Shown one piece after another: positions 36,199 through 48,960 of a stretch of DNA of 64,000 nucleotides. The notes beneath the pieces are model-generated. The model was not told the DNA's origin. It worked only from the letters and a program-made list of their open reading frames with translations, and did not search any database. The stretch is taken from positions 806,001 to 870,000 of the forward strand of contig CAMPDV010000015.1 in NCBI GenBank assembly GCA_946699065.1, read 5' to 3'. This stretch comes from Loxodes magnus (lineage: Eukaryota; Ciliophora; Karyorelictea; Loxodida; Loxodidae). Numbering within the stretch: position 1 is the first letter of the stretch; each line of letters begins with the position of its first letter. The position numbers and the translations under genes are program-made.

Positions 36199-37818
36199 TC
36201 ATCCATCTCCTCCATCCCCTCCATCTCCTCCATCTCCTCCATCGCCATCACCATCACCATCTCCATCACCCCAGTCATCACCACCATCGTCTTGAAAATC
36301 ATTATTTTCGAAATATTCGTTATTATAGTTCTCAAAAGACACATTATCTGCCATTATATATATATTAATATCGTTATAGTCGTTGTATTATTTAATCTGT
36401 TTAGTTTTAGTCTTGTTTTCCTTTTTGAAATGGACTGTCCCTGGCTTCTATAGCAACTTGTCAAGTTTATTCCCATATTTTGTTCTAAAATGGCTTAAAC
36501 TACAACAGTAGATTCCAAATTTGATAACGTTATAATTACCATCTATTCCCAAGTTAAATGCAAAAGGATGGGTAGAAGATACTTCTTTAATCTTGTTTTA
36601 AAGATAATTGTTATCCTAGTTATTCTCAAAGATAAATAGCTTTAAAGGCCATTTATAAGATTTCCAATCATTTTTATCAGGAAGCTTTTCTGCATGATGA
36701 TGATATGACCATTACTAAAAGTCATAGTTCCTATAGAAATGAAATATTCTTCCAAAAAGACTTGGATCTATTTTATCCAGTCTCTACATGATTCTTAGTG
36801 AGACATGCTACCATTTTAGAGTAAAATTAATCCACCAAAGAAAATCAAAAACTGTAACTATTGGTATTGGAGACATTTATACTTAAGGTTTTATCCAATT
36901 TAGTCATTTCTAACCATCTTAAAATAAGCCGCTTTCTTGCATCACTATAGGCATGATTTCTTACCAATTAAGATCTAAAGCTCTATATAGTGAATTTGAT
37001 TTTCCTTCAGTAGGTAGTTGAAAACTTTTAAACATTAACTAACTACCAAATAGCTAATCTCCATGTTCGCCAGTTACTAAAATAGCCGTGGGGTCACTTT
37101 GAACTTAGTTAACAATGGAAGTAATATGATCTTCATCTTTTAGAATCAATTAACCAAATGTAGGATTTATACTTAAGTTATAAAATTCAGGATATTCGGT
37201 AATGGAACTTTGTTTAAGAACTATTGTAATTTTGCTCAAAAGATCGTTTCTATTATTATCTTTAGTCCAAAGTAAAAACGAAGTTACAACAGCAGTAGAA
37301 TCAATACCTCCACTTCATAGTACATAAATCTTACTACAAGGGTAATTTAAAATAACTCCTGCTGTCTCATGACAAATTTGACTAAGTGTTTTGTTGAAAG
37401 AAGGATTGAAAGCTGGAAGTGGATCAATGATTTTAGTCTTTAAAGTTCCTTTGAGAACTCCAGTTCTGTCAATAATTTGAAAATGGAAGTAGCTGGAATA
37501 TAAAAACATATAATCTTTTTTAGGTAATTTTTTGGTTTAGTAAAATTAAATTATCATTGGAAGTAAAGGATTACAATCCAACATAAAATCAGCTATATTC
37601 TAATTTACTTAGCATTATTCAATTTATAATTCCTCTTCTATCTTAGTTTATCTTTTAACATTTGCAAAAGTTTGAAATTTTCTACTTCCAATTCATAATT
37701 TTTCCGGCAAAAATTCTTTTGTCTATTCATCGGCGTCCTTAAATTAGTTAAGCTTAGTTTTGCTTATATTTAATTTCTTTTTTTTGTTTTTCTTTTGAGC
37801 ACTACAACAAGCTCCCAT
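36199..37818 (-). CDS. asparagine-synthase-like PP-loop protein, 539 aa (copy 3)
   Basis: The frame is intact from ATG 37818 to TGA 36199. It begins MGACCSAQKKNKKKKLNIS, keeping the myristoylation/palmitoylation-type start and a polybasic stretch that would strengthen membrane binding. It has no 39-nt repeat array. WSGGIDSTAVV lies at residues 168-178 and TGEHGDQLFGS at about 249-259, followed by the conserved aromatic region (FLWWINFTLKWQHVSLRIM) and HHHAEKLPDKNNWKSYKWP. It ends in a GDG/GGD acidic tail longer than that of copy 1. There is no glutaminase domain. It is probably a functional member of the family. Copy 1 sits in the same position of the other duplicated block, so the two are allele-like paralogues with divergent N-termini. 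Confidence 0.85.
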
Positions 37819-40705
37819 AGTTGTTTTAAACTATTATTATATAAGTTGTAAAATCTTTTTATTTTAAAGGCATAAAACAATAAAACTTCTTAATAAACTT
37901 AATTATTTCAAGAAAAGCAAAATATCTAATTTTTAAGTGTTTTATAATATTAAATTTATTCTTAACTGCTCCCTTTTATATATTTTTTCCTTTTCTTTAT
38001 TTTATTTCTTGAGAGGGATAAAAATACCGGTACATAACTTTTGCTAAAATACAAATATAAAGATGATATATAAATAAATTTTTACCAAATTGCTTTAGAT
38101 AGATTATATACATCTGCTATAATGGAAATGAATGAGCAATAATAGTAAAATAAGAATCATAGCTATACAAGTTTTAGTTAGTTTGAATTAACGTTGGTTT
38201 TAATGTTTATTTATCATTACAAAATTACCTAGCTAACTTCTAATTAAAAAATCATATTTTATATATGTCTGTTTAATAATGAGTTGAAAAATAAGTAATT
38301 TAAGTCTAATTAATTATTGTTAGTTATTTATTAAGTTAGAAGTATGCTTTGAAGTCTAAAAATCATTTTTAATGCCTGGAACATTTAACTGACTTTTATA
38401 GTTGGAAATGATAATATCAATTTACTCTGAATTTATTGCTGAGATTCAAGCAAGCTAAAGAAAATATTTAATATAAACTAATCTAGCTTAATTTATTCTT
38501 ACAGGATTGAAATTAGATATGTTTTCTTTCTGTTCATATAAACTCTTCAAGCATTGATTTTTAAGTTATTCTTTTATATCCAAACCTAAGAAATATTTTT
38601 TAATTCCAAACTTAATTAAATTTTAAAATGTATGCTATTTTCTCTAATTTAAATAAAGATAGTGGCTAACCAATAAAATCAAAATTAAATAGTAAAATAT
38701 AAACTAAATAATAAGCTTTAATTAATTTAAAATCTACAATTATAACAATTCATCACAGTTTGATGAAATATCCTCATATTAAGTAAAATCATATATAAAC
38801 CACTTAAATTTCTATTTTGGAACCTTTTTTATAAGTGTAAAACTGAAGTGAAGTCATAGATCTTAGTATGATTTAATTTTATTCCGGCTATTGCTTAATA
38901 TTGCATATATTAGATAAATAGTATACTAAAACTTGATTATTTGAATATATATTCATGTATTCATATTTTCACTTCAGTTTAATTATGAATATAAGGCTTT
39001 TATTCAACATCACAAGTAATTAAATAATATTTTAGGTACTTGATAAATAATTCTCTTTGTGTTTGCTTATTTTAAACAATTTTAAGGTTTTTTCTCTGAC
39101 TATTTGGTAGGTTAAGTATAATAAAGAATTTTTTTAATTTTTTACCTAAAAAATGATTTTATTTAATAACTATAACTCTAATATTAATGGGAAATCATGT
39201 ATTAAGATAATAAAATTTGGGGAAAATTAATAGTATGAAAATAAATAAAATTCTCATACTTTTGAATCATTCAAATCTTTAAGAAAATCAATAAATTTCA
39301 ACTATATTTTCGTTAATAGTTATTTAGATCTTTGATACTTTTTAACGATTATTAATTTATCAAAATGAAAAGAAAAAAGATATAACGGAATTAGTTGAAA
39401 AAAAAGATTAAGAAAATAATCGAAGATATAAAATATCTCTATAAAAATAGAATTGAGTACAAGCTTAGTACAATATAAATTAAATAATAGGAATATAATT
39501 AATATAATGAGTTTTTCTTTCATTTGGCCAATAATTTCTTTGTCTAAAAAAAGAATATTTTAGCAAAAAGAGAGAAATTTCATATATAAGTAATTGCTTG
39601 AGATTGGAAATTAATATCAAAGGTAAATTAGGCTAAAAAATGTTATTATTAATAGAAAATTAAAAGTGAGCATCCTTGATAAAATTTCTCCCTCTAAAAA
39701 TTTCTAAGTCTTCTAAATAACTTTTACAATTTAATAATAAAATGAGCATTCCATAAATTCATAAAGCTTAAATAGTTATTTTAAAAAAGAAATTTTAAAG
39801 TTCTAAAATTACTAAATCATTGATCTAATATTTTATGATTTATTTTCTACTTCTATCTTAAATAATATCTAACTATAAAATAACTTGAAATTAACGATTT
39901 ATTTTTAACTTTATTGTTGAATACTCTGATATAAAGATTGAAATATAATATTTTTAATTTTATTTCTTTTTTAGATCTTTAAGGATTTTGATATTGTCAT
40001 GTAATTATTTTTCGTGAGTGAGTTGTTACAACTTTAAATCCTTCATTATCTGTATTAGATATGTAAATAGCGAAATTTAAATTAAGAATTTAGATGTTTA
40101 GCTAATTCTCTTTAGCTATTTAATTTTTAATTTTAGCCTTAATCTCAATTATTGTTTGAATTTAAACCTTAATAGTTAGATGGATAAAACATAATATAAA
40201 TTTCGAGTAAGACATTTAGATTTTAGTTAAACCAAAATTTAATTACCTTAAATTAAATTAAAAATACTAATTTTTAAGTAAGTCATTTTTCAAATTTTAT
40301 TTTGCTATCTCAAAAATTTGTTTATTAATCAATCAATGCTAAACTTTTATATATGCATGTATATTTAAAGAACTCCCTTTAGTTTATATATTAGTGTAAA
40401 TCACTTAATGAGATTAAAATTGATGGAATGCTAATTTTATCGCTTTAATAAAAATAAATTTTAATCTTATTATGAAGCTCTATAATCAAATCTAACCTTT
40501 TTTGTAAATAAAAATAAATATCATTGATGGTTCTTTGTTTCATTATATATTTCATAATAAAGTTTAAGCTAATTTAAGTTAAGTAACTTGTGCACTTAAA
40601 GACTAATGAAGAAGAGTATACAAGATGCTTTTTTATTTTAGGAGCGAATATTATTAATTTATTTATTTTGCTTTATGACAGCTTTCAAAATTTAAAAGGT
40701 ATAAA
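37819..40705. other. AT-rich intergenic stretch
   Basis: No gene recognised. The first 200 bp resemble the upstream flank of copy 1 weakly (CCTTTTCTTTATTTTATTTC near 37990). The rest is low-complexity AT-rich DNA. Confidence 0.5.
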
Positions 40706-41752
40706 ATGCTTAAATTATTAAGGAATAAACCTTTAAATATAATACCTTCATTTCGCATTGACTTGGATATTCCAGCATATAAACGATATGATTAAGTGTT
40801 TAACTATTTTAAGCAACCTTTAACCGATATGCTGAAATTGTTTCAAGTATAAATTCCTATAAAATATCAAGAGTTTATGGAATAAAATATATCGAAATTA
40901 CAAAAAAACAACAGATGTGTCTATGAATTTTCATAGAGCTTAGCAGAGAAAACAGGATTTTAAATCCCGAGTGCATCTTTAATAAACTCGATTACTTCAG
41001 TTGTATCTTATTGTACCAGCATTATAGTTAAAAAGCCAAATGGATAATTTTTACATGGAAGAACTCTGGATTTTGTCAATAGTTTTTAAATGTAAAAATT
41101 GATTTATGAAGCAGTTTATATAAAGCAAGGAAAAATAATTTTCAAGGCTCCATCTATTGGAGGATTTTATGGGATGTATACAGGAATTAAGAATGATTGC
41201 TATTCTCTAAGTTATAACTGCAGATTTACTAAAAGCAAGAGTGATGAAGAAGTTTTTGTTAATATGCAAAATTTAGTAGATGGAGTTCCTATGTTTGGTC
41301 AGATGATTCAATAGGGAGTCATTGAAACAGACAATTTCAACGATTTAGTGAAATATATTAGTAATCATAAAGCAGATTGTACAGGATATGTCACAATTGC
41401 AGGAAAAAATTAAGGAGAAGCTGTTATTATTGCACATGATAGAAATAAATCAGTCAATGCAAGATATATCTAGAACAATGCGTACTTAGTTCAAACTAAT
41501 TCTGATTGCTGGAATGAATCTAATGAAAATATAAGTGATAAGCTTAGAAATAGTGATACTCTTCATATTTTGGAATCATCAAAAAAATTCTAAATAGATG
41601 AATAAACGCTGATGTACAATGTTTTAAGAAGTAATAACGTTACATGTGATATAACTCTTTTCGCAGTAGTTATGGATCCAGCTGAAGGTGTTTATTATTT
41701 TGATAATAATGAAAATATTAAAGAAGAAATCCCTCAAAAGAACTACTTTTGA
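40706..41752 (+). CDS. acid ceramidase / N-acylethanolamine amidase-like hydrolase, 348 aa
   Basis: Intact from ATG 40706 to TGA 41750-41752. Residues 14-30 (PSFRIDLDIPAYKRYDQ) match the N-terminal NAAA-beta segment that carries the PxxxxNLDxPPxxR consensus of acid ceramidases. Cys103 in SYCTSIIVKKPNGQFLHGRTLDF is the expected N-terminal nucleophile that autoproteolysis exposes in this Ntn family, with the HGRxLDF motif 16 residues on. Later segments (YTGIKNDCYSLSYNCRF, QTNSDCW) fit the choloylglycine-hydrolase-like fold. The length agrees with family members. I see no obvious signal peptide, which is odd for a lysosomal enzyme, so the true start may lie elsewhere. Its 5' half is duplicated at 23264-23735. 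Confidence 0.9.
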
Positions 41753-44700
41753 TATTCTAAACTTAATCATTTAAATAATTAAAGTTTTTATCTGATTATT
41801 AGTTTATTCCAAAAGGGTAAAAATCCAATATGAAGCATCTTAAAATTTAAAAAATTTCGCACCGCTTTTTATTCCGAAATCATTTTTCTTTCTTTATGGA
41901 CTATTTTCCTTGAAAATCTTTTGATTCAAAAACTTTTGGTAAAATTGTTTTTTTTATAATTTTTAAAATTGAAATAGATTAAAATTCTCATTTTTAGACT
42001 TAAACATACGATAAAATATAAATGTAGTGTTTAGCTATTTATGGATATTCTATTTATAATTTTAAAATTTATACTAAGTGATTTTTCATTCTGTATATCC
42101 CTTATAAAATTTCTTTTTCCAAAAGATTTAAATTTTTCAGTGTATTCAACTTCACTATAATTTTATTTGCAAATTGTTATAATTAATTTATTATCATTGC
42201 ACAAGATGTAAAATACTCTAAAATTTTATTCCCCCTGTATTTTAAAAGATTTCAACCGTTTATGTTGAATGTTCAATTTTCGTTATTAAATAAATTTCTT
42301 AACCTCTTGGTATTGTAAATTTAAAGCTTCTATATACAATTTTAAATTATAGAAGATTGAAAGTTTTATGCTTTTTTGTGATCAAAGATCTAGTTTAAAT
42401 TAAAATTTTTTATATTTTTTGATAAATCAAACTGTCATTTTAGATAGTTATAATGGAAAAAAATTAAAAATTAGATATTTTTTATTAATAAACTTTTGTT
42501 AAGATTTATTTGTTTTTTTGGTTGCTTATTAAATCAAAAGATTTAAAGTATATAAAATAAAATTTTTTCTACCTTGGATTATAATTTCTAAGATGGATAT
42601 CAAATCTCATTTCGAAAAATAAATTGATGACTTAAAATGAAAATGATCATAATTTTTTAAGTTATGTTGTAAACATGTTTTTCATTCTAAAATCTGTCTT
42701 CAAATAAAATTTTCTATTTATTTCCTAGTATAATTTAAGTTTGTTTTAAATGAATTTTTAATTTAAAATATATCCCAAAATAGATTTATATTTTAATAAA
42801 ATTGATAAAAATGTTTGGAAGAATCAATAAATTTATCATATACTTTTTAAACCTCAACAAATGTAAAATATAGAGTTTTTAAATCCAGTTCATTTCCTTT
42901 TCCTACATTTTTTATGTATTTATACAAGGCAATCATTTAATAAATAATTATTTTAGCTTAATTTATCTATATTTAAATCTATAAATCATCCTAGGTACTT
43001 AATTACTGATCAAAGTATTATAAAAGGATAAAGCATTTTTAAAATCAATCAAAAGGCACTCTAAGTTTAAGAATCTCTAACACCTTAAAACATTTGAAGA
43101 TGCTTTTCGAAAAAGGGGCTATAATTAAATGATTTTTCTAAAAGGATATTTTTGGATTTATAATTATAAGTATTTAGAATTTAATTCTTCAGTAGTATGC
43201 AGAACAAGATGCAAATTAAAAATCATTAAAGTATTCCTTGAACTTTTAAGAATAATCATTTACTCTTAATTAACTATATAATACCTTAATATAATAACTT
43301 GATATATGAGACTAGCATAAATATGCTTTATTAATATCAATATATATAGGGTAAAGCTTGATCAGATGTTTTTGCTTACTACATAAATGTTTATTTAAAG
43401 TGTATAATACCTAGCATTTTATATATAAGTAGATTGTAACTTAAATATATAAACCTCTATAATTAAAATGCAATTCTTACTATATAGAGTTAAAGAAGAT
43501 GAAGCTGCAAGCTAAAAAGTAATTGGTTTTAAAAAGTTAGTCAATAAATTAAATATTTTACACTGGGTTCTTTTTATTATTATTAAAGAAGATCTAAATA
43601 TATATCTAATGGTCTTGTATTAATACTCTTATTATCATTAAATTTTTCTTAATTGTACTAGATAGAATCAATCTAAAACTGAATACTTGCTAATACTAAA
43701 TTGATTAAGCATAAGTAAGTTATCTTAAAAAAAATTCTGTTATGTTGAAGTTCCGTTTGAGAATAAGGGTAAAAGCAATGATCTTTAATTAAAGTGTTTA
43801 AAAATCTAAAAAAAGCAACTAAAGACAGATAAATAAATACTTGTTTAGTTCTATCGTAGAAAAATATACTTATATAAACATGTTCTACTCTTATTTTTGA
43901 AATAGGAATATCTGCTAGGGAGTAATATCAAAGAGAGTATATTTCAAATAAGATAAAAGCTTTTATATCCCTTTTTAAATATATACTCATACTTTTATAA
44001 TTCATATTCTTAAAATTCATATTTGATTACTATCTAAAAATGTAATGTAAGGTTAGTAAAAGAAAGCAGCCAAAAAGATAACTTTAACTAGCAAAAACGA
44101 GCATTAATTTTCTTAATAATAATAGAAAACTTTAATGTTTGCTAATAATCTTTTAGATTATTTTTAATAAATATTTATCTATTAAATAATTTGGTTATTA
44201 TTTTCTATCAAATTTGCATTTTAAATTGCTTAACTTTATTAAATAGTCCAAGCTTCTATAATTCTAAATATGAAATTATTAAAATTAATATTTAAAAAAA
44301 TAGGATGATAATTAATTATTAATATGCAGCTATTTATTATTTTATTTTTAATAATGCACAACTATGTGAAATGTATTTAGATTTATTTAAGTGACTAACA
44401 ATTTTAAACTGAAAAATTAAATTTAAAATACTGTTTACTTTCTCATTAATAAAATTGTATTCAATTATTGAGCTATATAGCAACAACTTATTAAATTTTT
44501 TATATTATCTTATTTTAATAATGTTCATATTAAAATTTGGATATTAGATTTGATAAAAATGATAAATTTAGATATTATTTGCTGAAGGAAAAAAATTTCC
44601 TTGAGTAAGGAAATATTTAAGAATTAATTTACAAGAGCTAAATTAAATTTAATCTACTTTTTATTTCATAAATATCATTATAGTTTTTAACTGTGATTCA

Positions 44701-45506
44701 TTTACATATGTAATATGCCACTAATAATTGTTTAGTGGTATATTAGTTCAGATTTTAATACTAAATTTATTTATTTATTTCTGGATTGTTATAAATACTC
44801 ATATTTTCTCAACAGTTCTTTAGATTAAATAAAAAATATCTGCTTAATTTATCTATACCCAAAGATATGTTTTAAATCAATTAAAAATTATTTTATTCTA
44901 TCTTATATATTTTACCGCTTTACTTAAAAGCTTGGTTTATTACTAGTATTATTATTATTAATAATCTACTAGTCACTCTTATTAACTATATAGTAAAGTT
45001 TACATCTAATAAAGAATTCTAGTTAGATCTAATTTACTAAACTATTAAAAGGAAAAGTTTTAATATTATACTAAAGCTATAATTCTAACTCTATACTATT
45101 CTACTAATTGGATCAATAATAAACTAAAAAGATTCATCAAATAATAAGAAAATGCTAGTCTAGTTATTTAGCTATTCTGATTAATACTTTAATTTGCTTA
45201 ATGGTATAGAAGATAAAGTTTAAGCTAATATCCAAAGTAGTGAACAGAAATTATTTCCTTTGATATTTTTTTATTATATAAAACGCATTTAGCAAGGATC
45301 TTTTCATTAAATACTTATAATCTCTAGAATAAATTATTAGCTTATTAGATCATTACGTTTTATATGAAATAGCTCAGAATTAAGAGTGGTTTATCAATTT
45401 AATAGATTGACTTAATAGTTACAAATAATTATTAATTGAATTCTTTTAATGAAGTAAGTATATTAAGCTACTACTATTTAGACTATCTATATATCAAATA
45501 AGTTAA
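41753..45506. other. AT-rich intergenic stretch
   Basis: No recognisable gene, motif or repeat shared with the rest of the window. On the minus strand the frame of the gene at 45507-45995 stays open to about 44973, but the added sequence has the composition of non-coding DNA. Confidence 0.5.
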
Positions 45507-45995
45507 TTAAATATCTTAATCGCTTTTATCATCTTCATTCTTCAAAGTGAACTTTTCTTCAAATTTACCTTAAACTCCAGATATATTTTCCTAATCTTAA
45601 TTAGATATATAATTCATCTCACTTCATTCTTCATCTTAGATTGCTTAGTCTATTAATATTTAACTTCCTCCTTTACCTGGAATTTTTCTTTATCTGAACT
45701 TTAAAGAAATAGATGGATAAGAATACTTAAATGGAACAACTTCTATATTACTTATAGGATCGATTCCTACAAAATGCCATTATTCTAAATTAATTTCGTT
45801 TTCAGACTTATAGAACACTTAAACCCCAAACTCGATTGCTTCATAATACAATCTAACTTCTTAAATAAGTTCAGTCAAAATTAGCTCCTGATTTTAATTT
45901 CTAGACACTTAAACTTATTAATAAGTGTTAGAGCTAACAACCTCAAGACAAACTTCTTTAATTATTGTAGTTTCTACCTAGCTGTAATTCTCCAT
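45507..45995 (-). CDS. unrecognised acidic protein, about 162 aa
   Basis: ATG at 45995 opens a frame with clearly coding-like composition (D, E, G, P and V well represented): MENYSQVETTIIKEVCLEVV, then LILTELIQEVRLYYEAIEFG, EQWHFVGIDPISNIEVVPFK, KIPGKGGSQILIDQAIQDEE and a charged end KNEDDKSDQDI. The alternating strand pattern of the middle part suggests a small beta-rich domain, but I cannot name the family. There is no membrane segment or signal peptide. The end is uncertain. I place it at TAA 45507, after the acidic tail, because the following codons look non-coding, yet UAA normally reads as Q here. If only TGA stops, the frame runs to about 44973. Confidence 0.55.
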
Positions 45996-47305
45996 GTACT
46001 TTATACTTATAATAACTTAATAAATTCGTTTTGTATTTAAATAATGTTTCTTAGAAAGTTCTTTGTAAATAAATGAATTACAAGATAATAGATATATAAT
46101 AAACACCTTTATTTTCATAAATTAGTTAGAATTTCTAATAAGTGCTTATTTTATCTTATATATTTTTATTTACTTCTATTCAATAAAAATTATCTTTAAA
46201 TATTTATTTCCATTAAATTCAAAACTCTTTTATTCTTTGGCTTGTTTTATATCTAATAAGCTGCTACATCTAGAGTTAATTTGATGGTTGTGATTAAGTT
46301 TATAATAACTGGTTTAATTAATTATGTTTGTCGTATTATTCTAATGAAGTTTTATATTAAAATTAATAACCTTAGAATGCTTTTTTCATTTGTGTGATTT
46401 TTCATATCAAAGATTTAAGTTTTTCTTTTACCCTAGTTTGTGTAGTTTTACTTTATACCTAACGCTCAATCCTATATCTTTGGTAAATTATTTATAGCCT
46501 TCATCGTTTTAAATCAGACTCTCATTTTGGGGTATCAACTTATCTTTCAACTTACTAGTCCATGAAGCACCCTCGAAGTCTTAATAAGCCTAATTTCTTT
46601 GCATAGCAATTACCGTTAGTAAAAGCTAGGACTAAATATCCTATACATAACTTGATATTTTAGCTAAATTAACTAGCATAATCTATTAGTAATGCTATAA
46701 GCTATTACAATAGACTTTATTATACTTTCAAATTATTTTTTCCTTTCCTAATATATTAAGATTATGTATTTTAAGCTTACTTACATGGGCAAGAAGTAGT
46801 TCTAGAGATACAGGATTAAGATTATATTATTGCAACTAAAGTAAATTAGCAGCACTAACCTAAAATATGACACAGAAAAACTAGAAATATGGTAATTAGA
46901 TGAAACACATAGAGCTTTAATTATATAGACTTAACTATTAATTTAAAATAACTACAAAGCTTCTATAAAGTACCTAACTAAAGTTCTAATCTAGTAAATT
47001 AAATAAAAGGAAATATATTAATCATAAAGGAATAATAGTTAGAATAATATTACTTAATAACCATAATATGTATTTATATCCTTATTATAATAGGATTAAA
47101 CCTATTATTTCTCTAATCTCAATACATAAATTGCTTACAAAGTGTAATATTTTTCTAGTGGTTCTTTTAGATAATAAAATATTAAACTATCAAAGATATT
47201 TCTTCATATACTAATTTTAGATGAGTAAACTAAATATAAAAGAACTAGTAAGTCTTAAGCATGCTAATACTGCTTAAAATTTAAATAATATCTCTAGATA
47301 TCTAT
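45996..47305. other. AT-rich stretch, no gene called
   Basis: A minus-strand frame between about 46350 and 46850 reads GYLVLAFTNGNCYAKKLGLL and then DTPKWESDLKRW, which is suggestive, but the opposite strand is equally open and no domain is recognised. It is left uncalled. Confidence 0.35.
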
Positions 47306-47680
47306 AAAAAGATGGTGGAATGGAACAAAGGCTTTCTCGACTAAAAGGCTTCTCGTAACTCCAACAAAGACAAAAAAGAAATAATATTGTAAAATCTCAG
47401 AAGAAAAATAATTTCCTTCCAAGATTTCAAAAAAAAGTTACACTTTCGAACAACTTATGAACTAAGATAAAAAGTCTCTTGCTTAAATCATTTTTGATTA
47501 CATTGATAAGGTAGAGAATCTCGAACATTACGTCATGAGTTTACAATAAGACTTATAAGATCATGTCGAGGACGAGAGACCGCATAATGAATTTGTGACC
47601 AAAGAGGACATTAACAACAGATATTAAGAAATAGAATGCGATATAGTAAGAATTTATGAATAAATGGGAACAGATTTCTT
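47306..47680 (+). mobile_element. family B retroelement, 5' part
   Basis: The ORF starts at 47312 as MVEWNKGFLDQKASRNS, paralleling MESWNKGFLIERISRNT at 22592 on the minus strand. The coiled coil (DKVENLEHYVMSLQQDLQDH) follows after a frame change. The element is interrupted at GGAACAGATTTCTT (47667-47680) by a family D element, and the rest of family B is missing beyond it. Thus this copy ends where D ends. Confidence 0.8.
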
Positions 47681-48000
47681 TTAATTAATTAATTTCAACT
47701 AAAAAAGTTTTTTGGACCGGAAACTCCTTTCCGATTGCACGACCCGACGCTCTCTTTTTATGGAATAACGGGGATATCCTGTTGTGCTCCAGGCCCAGCT
47801 GCTAGGGAGCTCCATCGCTATGAGCAGCCAGGTTTCAAGCCCCTACCAAGAGCGGATAATCTCAAAGACAGTGTTCCCTTCAGAAAATGACTCTGATCAG
47901 GGACTTTCTCAGCGACAGGAAAGGAACTTGTTCCTAGCCATAAAACCAGAAAGTGTTGTCACGAAGGTCATTCTCAGCTCCCACCATCTTTTCAATTATA
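47681..48000 (+). mobile_element. family D short element (about 320 bp)
   Basis: This GC-rich patch is about 98 percent identical to 61787-62108. It begins TTAATTAATTAATTTCAAC, has GGACCGGAAACTCC near 47715, and ends CCACCATCTTTTCAATTATA. It contains the perfect hairpin AGGAACTTGTTCCT. A GGTTTCAAGCCCC segment loosely resembles a pol III B box, but there is no convincing A box. One frame is open in both copies (MLQAQLLGSSIAM...) without any TAA/TAG-Q codons, but I see no selection for it. Confidence 0.75.
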
Positions 48001-48289
48001 TTTCTAATACTATATAAAAAAAAGAATTAGTTTTATAATATTGGCTTTAAATATTAGAGTTAATAATTTAGCTATTTTAAATGTTTTTAAAACCAAATTT
48101 ACATCTATGATAGCAAAGGCTTAGTTTTATTATTTACTCTGTCACTTTCTTTTACATTATTTAGATTGAGAGATATGGAGTAATTTATCTTAAGCAGCTT
48201 ATCTCTTTTTTAATCTTCGTGAGATTGTGAGAAAATAGAGTTACTAATAAGATTTTTTAAATGTTGACTTGCTTTTTTATGCTGAAATC

Positions 48290-48960
48290 AATTTTTCTAA
48301 AACTTTTTAAATTAAATTGAGAAATGAACTTAATCAAGAGGAAAAATTAGAGAACTCATGAACAATATAGATAATCAAAATAATGAATTAACGATACTTA
48401 GACGATAACTAATCTAGAATAACCTAGCCACTGAATAATAACTCTATGAATAATCTCAATCGAACTTCAAGCAAGAATAAAATATGATAATAGAAAACTT
48501 ATCTCCTTAAAAGTAAGATCAAGAAAAACAATATGAAATTGACTTAATTTTGTTGAAGAGAATTGATAAACTAGAAAAAAAAATTTCTTAAATAATCTTA
48601 GAAATAGTATAACTTTGCGTATACTGCAACTCTAAATTTCACTTGCTACGACAACGCCTAGAATGAAAATAACTTAAATTAAAAGAAGAATAGAGAACAT
48701 GAAGGGCCCTTAATCAACTATTTATATCATAGACTGGAGTATATAGGTAAAAATTGTTCGTTGGAAAAGATGGAAATTCTCTGTGGTAACCATCCACATA
48801 CACAAAAGGTCGTGGTATACATCCACGTATAAAAAAATGTCAGCAGGTACCTGGTTGAAAGCCCAGGGAAAGCAAAACATTTAAAATTCTTAGTTTACAT
48901 TATTATTATTATTAATATTATTATTATTAATATTATTATTATTATTATAAAATATTAATT
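48290..48960 (+). mobile_element. family A retroelement, 5'-truncated, intact 3' end
   Basis: The coiled-coil frame (NNELTILRRQLIQNNLATEQQ) leads to the knuckle CVYCNSKFHLLRQR and EWKQLKLKEEQRTW, matching the 18.7-kb copy. The 3' end carries the hairpin CGTGGTATACATCCACG, GGTACCTGGTTGAAAGCC and a microsatellite tail. It supplies the best 3' end for family A. Confidence 0.8.
48912..48957 (+). repeat. TTA microsatellite, tail of family A element
   Basis: A run of TTATTATTA units with occasional TTAATA variants forms the 3' tail of the preceding element. Shorter TTA runs end the copies near 14697 and 15420, and, reversed, 49540. Confidence 0.85.

Larger units (their letters stand above)
29965..37820. 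repeat. segmental duplication, copy 2
   Basis: Direct counterpart of 2985-10200, with the same order of coiled-coil gene and synthase gene, both on the minus strand. It differs by a family B insertion at 30830-31795, by the absence of the element at 7110-7535, and by a synthase gene that lacks the 39-nt repeats. Confidence 0.85.

Noticed and set aside
36193-36453. Plus-strand ORF of repeated SSI / TIT residues
   Set aside because: It is the antisense of the DG-rich tail of the synthase gene at 36199-37818.
46350-46850. Minus-strand open frame with plausible-looking peptide (GYLVLAFTNGNCYAKK, DTPKWESDLKRW)
   Set aside because: The plus strand is equally open over the same stretch, there is no start, stop or domain, and no second copy for comparison.
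47780-48017. GC-rich ORF starting MLQAQLLGSS in family D, present in two copies
   Set aside because: The two copies are too similar to show selection, the older copy at 57930 does not keep the frame, and no motif is present. It is probably a by-product of GC-rich element sequence.
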